From Gemmatimonadota bacterium (lineage in GTDB: Bacteria > Gemmatimonadota > Gemmatimonadetes > Gemmatimonadales > Gemmatimonadaceae): a DNA stretch of 9,587 nucleotides. A model generated the notes under the pieces. That model was given only the letters and a program-made list of their open reading frames with translations, had not been told where the DNA came from and searched no databases. Of this stretch, positions 7,685 through 9,587 are shown in pieces. The DNA is taken from contig JARIET010000089.1 of assembly GCA_031127185.1 (NCBI GenBank), positions 1 through 9,587 of the forward strand, in the 5' to 3' direction. Position 1 is the first letter of the stretch. Every line of letters begins with the position of its first letter. The translations under genes and the position numbers were made by a program.

Positions 7685-7801
7685 TGATCTGTTCCTCCCA
7701 GATCCGAGTGCACCGTGCGGTCACGATTTCCCACTGTGACCACAGTCTTGACGATGCGCCCGCGCGGCTCTTGGATCACTGCCGCGTAGCTACTCCCCTT
7801 C
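7673..7801 (-). ncRNA. yybP-ykoY manganese riboswitch aptamer
   Basis: The leader of htpX carries the sequence hallmarks of this riboswitch class, in order. GAAGGGGAGTAGC (7801-7789) contains the conserved GGGGAGUAGC. A hairpin CGCGGC/GCCGCG (7786-7781 with 7768-7763) follows. Then comes GCATCGTCAAGAC (7757-7745), matching the conserved L3 segment. A hairpin GGTCAC/GTGACC (7741-7736 with 7724-7719) and another, GATCT/AGATC (7704-7700 with 7690-7686), come next. GAGACCTTC (7681-7673) closes the element. GAAGG (7801-7797) pairs with CCTTC (7677-7673) to form P1. In known members Mn2+ bridges loops L1 and L3 and controls manganese exporters and related membrane proteins. Identification is by recalled consensus, not a covariance search. 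Confidence 0.9.
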
Positions 7802-7811
7802 TATGCCTTCA

Positions 7812-7840
7812 ATTATAAGTGCTCTCGTGTTTCGATTCAA
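7812..7840 (-). promoter_or_regulatory. Strong sigma-70-like promoter for the riboswitch-htpX transcript
   Basis: On the minus strand TTGAAT (7840-7835) is followed by exactly 17 bp and a perfect TATAAT (7817-7812). Transcription should start near 7804-7806, a few bases before the riboswitch P1 strand. This gives a leader of roughly 215 nt before the htpX ATG. Confidence 0.85.
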
Positions 7841-7914
7841 CATCCCTAAACCATTGCTGGACAACCACTTGGCAGGGGTCTCGGCCGGAAGTTGTTAAAC
7901 ATCAAACAATAACC

Positions 7915-7989
7915 AGGGCATCAATCGAAGCGTGCTCCGGTTGCTGCCCTTGGTTGCTGCCCTTGGTTGCTGCCTTTGGTTGATGCCCT
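7915..7989. repeat. 10-bp inverted repeat flanking part of the tandem repeat
   Basis: AGGGCATCAA at 7915-7924 is perfectly complementary to TTGATGCCCT at 7980-7989. The right arm is the variant fourth copy of the 13-bp tandem repeat (GATG instead of GCTG), so that variant copy, and not the others, matches the left arm exactly. Confidence 0.6.
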
Positions 7990-8001
7990 TGTTCTTGTCC
8001 G
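7937..8001. repeat. 13-bp tandem repeat, about four copies plus a decayed fifth
   Basis: The unit is TTGGTTGCTGCCC. Copies start at 7937 (CC for the first TT), 7950 (exact), 7963 (last base T), 7976 (GATG variant) and 7989 (strongly diverged). The period of 13 is not a multiple of three, so it does not fit a repeated peptide. No function is known to me. Confidence 0.85.
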
Positions 8002-8141
8002 ATTCATCATCGCGATAGCGCCGAGACCGCGGCATGTCGCGGCAGAACGATTCGACGCGCAATGAAATGATGACGCGCTCTCGATTCTTCCCTTTCAACT
8101 TCCACGTCGACTCGCAGCGCATGGGTCACAGCCTATGCGTC

Positions 8142-8161
8142 GTTTCCATGCGAATGGAAAC
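8142..8161 (+). other. Perfect 8-bp hairpin with GNRA-type loop just before the tRNA
   Basis: GTTTCCAT (8142-8149), loop GCGA, ATGGAAAC (8154-8161). The stem is perfect and the loop fits the GNRA rule on the plus strand. It ends 3 nt before the tRNA 5' end, so it would be part of the precursor leader removed by RNase P if the tRNA is transcribed from upstream. Confidence 0.6.
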
Positions 8162-8164
8162 CCG

Positions 8165-8248
8165 GCTCGGGTGGCGAAACTGGTAGACGCGGGGGACTGT
8201 GGATCCCTTGTCTTGATCGACGTCCGGGTTCGAATCCCGGTCCGAGCA
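8165..8248 (+). tRNA. Class II leucine-type tRNA with a GUG (His) anticodon
   Basis: The cloverleaf is complete. The acceptor stem GCTCGGG (8165-8171) pairs with TCCGAGC (8241-8247), ending in one G-U. The D arm is GCG/CGC with a GG-containing loop. The anticodon stem GGGGA (8192-8196) pairs with TCCCT (8204-8208). The anticodon loop is CTGTGGA (8197-8203). The 15-nt variable region (8209-8223) forms TGTC/GACG. The T arm is CCGGG-TTCGAAT-CCCGG, and the discriminator is A8248. CCA is not encoded. The GGTGGCG...CTGGTAGACGC D-arm, long variable arm and A73 are leucine features. Histidine tRNA has a short variable loop and a G-1:C73 pair, absent here (G8164 faces A73). Yet bases 34-36 are GTG, the histidine anticodon. 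The ordinary Leu GAG loop CTGAGGA differs by one base. It stands alone between convergent genes, followed by a terminator. Confidence 0.9.
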
Positions 8249-8328
8249 CGGGCGAGTCGCCATTGACGCGAGCATTGAGGCTGATACACAATTCGAGTGT
8301 CGGTCAAGACATGCGATCACAGTTGAAG

Positions 8329-8370
8329 ACGGGACGGCGCTATTCACACGCGCCGCCCCGTTTTCATTTT
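8329..8370 (+). terminator. Rho-independent terminator after the tRNA
   Basis: ACGGG (8329-8333), an A/C mismatch, and CGGCGC (8335-8340) form the left arm. The loop is TATTCACAC. GCGCCG (8350-8355) and CCCGT (8357-8361) form the right arm, followed by a T-rich tract TTTCATTTT. This is a strong intrinsic terminator for plus-strand transcription, about 80 nt past the tRNA 3' end. On the minus strand the same hairpin lacks a clean T-tract. Confidence 0.88.
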
Positions 8371-8374
8371 GCGT

Positions 8375-8408
8375 CCCCTTTGGTCCCCCCCACGTCCCGT
8401 CTTTCCCC
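8375..8408 (-). other. Putative G-quadruplex motif downstream of the S9 peptidase gene
   Basis: The minus strand carries four G-runs of 4, 3, 7 and 4 bases, separated by loops of 6, 4 and 6 nt. This fits the canonical G3+N1-7 pattern. It begins about 30 nt after the stop of the peptidase gene, in its 3' untranslated region, and faces the tRNA terminator. Confidence 0.55.
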
Positions 8409-8439
8409 GTTCTTTCCAGCGGTTCAGCCCGCGCCCCGC

Positions 8440-9587
8440 CTACTCCCGCTGTTCCCCGCTCCCTAACACCGGTGCTTTCTCCGCCTTCCTCAGAAAACGA
8501 TCAAGCCAGTTTTCCATCTTGTCGAAGAACGTCATCCACCGGCTGTGCAGCAAGGTCTCGTGCACATCGTCGGGAATCACCATCAGTTCATAGTAGATCT
8601 TGTTCGCGCGCAACAGCTGAATGAGCCCGACCGTTTGTGCGAATGCCACGTTGCGGTCGTCGTCGCCGTGCAGCAGCAACACCGGCGACTTCCACTTGGC
8701 GATCTGCGATATGGAACTCGACTTGTAACTCACGCTCGCGGTGTCGAGCGAATTCCCCTGCAAGTGCACACCGGCGAGATCGACGCCGGTGATGAAGAGA
8801 TCAGAATTCCGCGCGAGCGCTTCCGCGGTGAGCAAGCCACCATAGGAAAGGCCCCAGATGCCCACGCGCTTGGGATCCACATTCGGATGCTGCGCGAGCC
8901 ACTGCCCCGCCGCGAGCACGTCCTGATACTCGGACTTGCCGTTGCCGCCCGTGTTCGGCGCCTGCCGGAAACTCTTTCCGTAGCCAACGCCGCTCCGGAA
9001 GTTCACCGAGAGCACCACATACCCCTGGCTCTGCAGCCATTGGTTCACACCATAGAACACGTGATAGAACGAGAGGTAGTGGTAGCCGAGCAGCATCTGT
9101 CGCTGGGGGCCACCATGTACAAAGACGATTGCTGGCCGCTTCTCGCCCGGCTTGATGTCCTTGGGCAGGAAGAGCTGGTTGTTGAACTTCAATCCGTCAG
9201 GAGCCGTGAGCGTCACATTCGTCGGTACGGCCTGGGCGTCCATCGGAAAGTCTTTCGCCAGCGTCGGGTAGATCAACTTCTCCTGGGTCGCCGGCGTGTT
9301 CGGCGCCACCGGCCAGATACCCACGGTCTGCGGGCGTAGCGCAGTGGCAGAAAGCGTTGCGACGTACTTGCCCGAGGCGAGCGGCTGTGGCCACGTATTG
9401 ATCTCACCCGTCGTGACGCGCACCGCGTCGCCACCAGAGGTCGGCACCTTCCAAATGTGACGGCGATCGATGTCGCCGACGTTGGTTGAATAGAAGAGCC
9501 ACTTGCCGTCGGGAGAGATGCCCGTCTGCTCCATCATCCCTTCGCCGGGCGTCAGGATAATGGGTTGCGCACCTGTCGTCGTGGTGC
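8440..9587 (-). CDS. S9 family (prolyl oligopeptidase-type) serine peptidase, N-terminus cut off
   Basis: The frame is open to the right window edge. It shows 381 residues, with the start lying beyond 9587; the Met at 9537 is internal. The visible N-terminal part is the end of a beta-propeller (SPDGKWLFYSTN, then a blade with IWKVPTSGGDAVRVT). From about residue 125 on it is an alpha/beta hydrolase: HGGP oxyanion-type loop (157-160), nucleophile S247 in GLSYGG, Asp in HGDDDRNV (probably D310), and His342 in DDVHE. The triad is therefore complete. Such enzymes cleave short peptides or remove N-terminal dipeptides or acyl-amino acids, often in the periplasm. Whether this one has a signal peptide cannot be seen. 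The C-terminal tail past residue 365 is short and polar. The gene converges on the tRNA. Confidence 0.9.
   Translation of the reverse strand, partial: TTTTGAQPIILTPGEGMMEQTGISPDGKWLFYSTNVGDIDRRHIWKVPTSGGDAVRVTTGEINTWPQPLASGKYVATLSATALRPQTVGIWPVAPNTPATQEKLIYPTLAKDFPMDAQAVPTNVTLTAPDGLKFNNQLFLPKDIKPGEKRPAIVFVHGGPQRQMLLGYHYLSFYHVFYGVNQWLQSQGYVVLSVNFRSGVGYGKSFRQAPNTGGNGKSEYQDVLAAGQWLAQHPNVDPKRVGIWGLSYGGLLTAEALARNSDLFITGVDLAGVHLQGNSLDTASVSYKSSSISQIAKWKSPVLLLHGDDDRNVAFAQTVGLIQLLRANKIYYELMVIPDDVHETLLHSRWMTFFDKMENWLDRFLRKAEKAPVLGSGEQRE

Larger units (their letters stand above)
7841..8164. other. Non-coding intergenic stretch between the htpX promoter and the tRNA
   Basis: No convincing gene is seen on either strand. 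Short open frames here have no recognisable protein and cross a 13-bp repeat. The stretch holds a tandem repeat near 7937-8001, an inverted repeat around 7915-7989, and two hairpins just before the tRNA: CGCAT/ATGCG (8118-8122 with 8135-8139) and the one at 8142-8161. I could not find a good plus-strand promoter for the tRNA. Confidence 0.6.

Noticed and set aside
7691..7699. GGGAGGA as a ribosome binding site for a leader peptide
   Set aside because: It lies in the loop of an aptamer hairpin and no start codon follows at a suitable distance.
7733..7746. ACTGTGACCACAGT near-palindrome as a CRP-like or repressor operator
   Set aside because: It lies inside the transcribed riboswitch and is explained by the loop and hairpin after the CATCGTCAAGAC segment. 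Spacing does not fit a CRP site.
7895..8122. 75-codon minus-strand frame through the tandem repeat
   Set aside because: The 13-bp period changes frame from copy to copy, there is no Shine-Dalgarno, and nothing in the peptide resembles a protein family. I treat the region as non-coding.
8095..8347. Two minus-strand open frames covering 8095-8307 and 8126-8347
   Set aside because: They run antisense across the tRNA and part of its trailer. Their arginine-rich sequence is the usual artefact of translating a tRNA backwards.

Overview
The window is GC-rich and densely coded, and looks like the chromosome of a Gemmatimonadota-type bacterium. That assignment is an inference from protein style: exported NHL-like and TolB-like beta-propellers, a DUF6265 domain and an S9 peptidase. 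No marker gene proves it. Nothing indicates a phage, plasmid, insertion sequence or CRISPR array.

Layout. 1-3131 is a minus-strand cluster, read right to left: an exported DUF6265/TolB-propeller fusion, an exported six-bladed propeller protein overlapping it by 4 nt, and a TauE/SafE (TSUP)-type permease cut by the left edge. 3228-4169 is a divergent plus-strand ketopantoate-reductase-family gene that may be transcribed without a leader. 4173-7840 is a second minus-strand block: a strong sigma-70-like promoter, a structured leader, the membrane protease gene htpX, a GNAT-like protein, and an ABC-2 exporter pair (ATPase then permease). 7841-8164 is non-coding and holds a 13-bp tandem repeat. 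8165-8248 is a plus-strand tRNA, followed by an intrinsic terminator. 8440-9587 is the C-terminal part of an S9 prolyl-oligopeptidase-type hydrolase on the minus strand, cut by the right edge.

Two non-coding items deserve attention. First, the roughly 200-nt htpX leader has the hallmarks of a yybP-ykoY manganese riboswitch: GGGGAGUAGC, a CAUCGUCAAGA loop, and GAGACCUUC closing P1. Its P1 3' strand is also the 5' arm of a terminator-like hairpin just before the htpX ribosome binding site, so an Mn2+-on switch of a membrane protease is predicted. Second, the tRNA is a class II, leucine-type molecule by D-arm, long variable arm and A73, but its anticodon loop is CTGTGGA. The anticodon is therefore GUG (histidine codons), one base from the ordinary Leu GAG loop. 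It may be a misreading tRNA, a non-canonical decoding tRNA, a pseudogene or a sequence error.

How the genes may work together: the left cluster looks like an envelope/periplasmic set of unknown substrate. The htpX block may combine membrane-protein quality control with an export pump, but only the promoter-riboswitch-htpX link is supported by sequence. Read-through into the downstream genes is possible but unproven.
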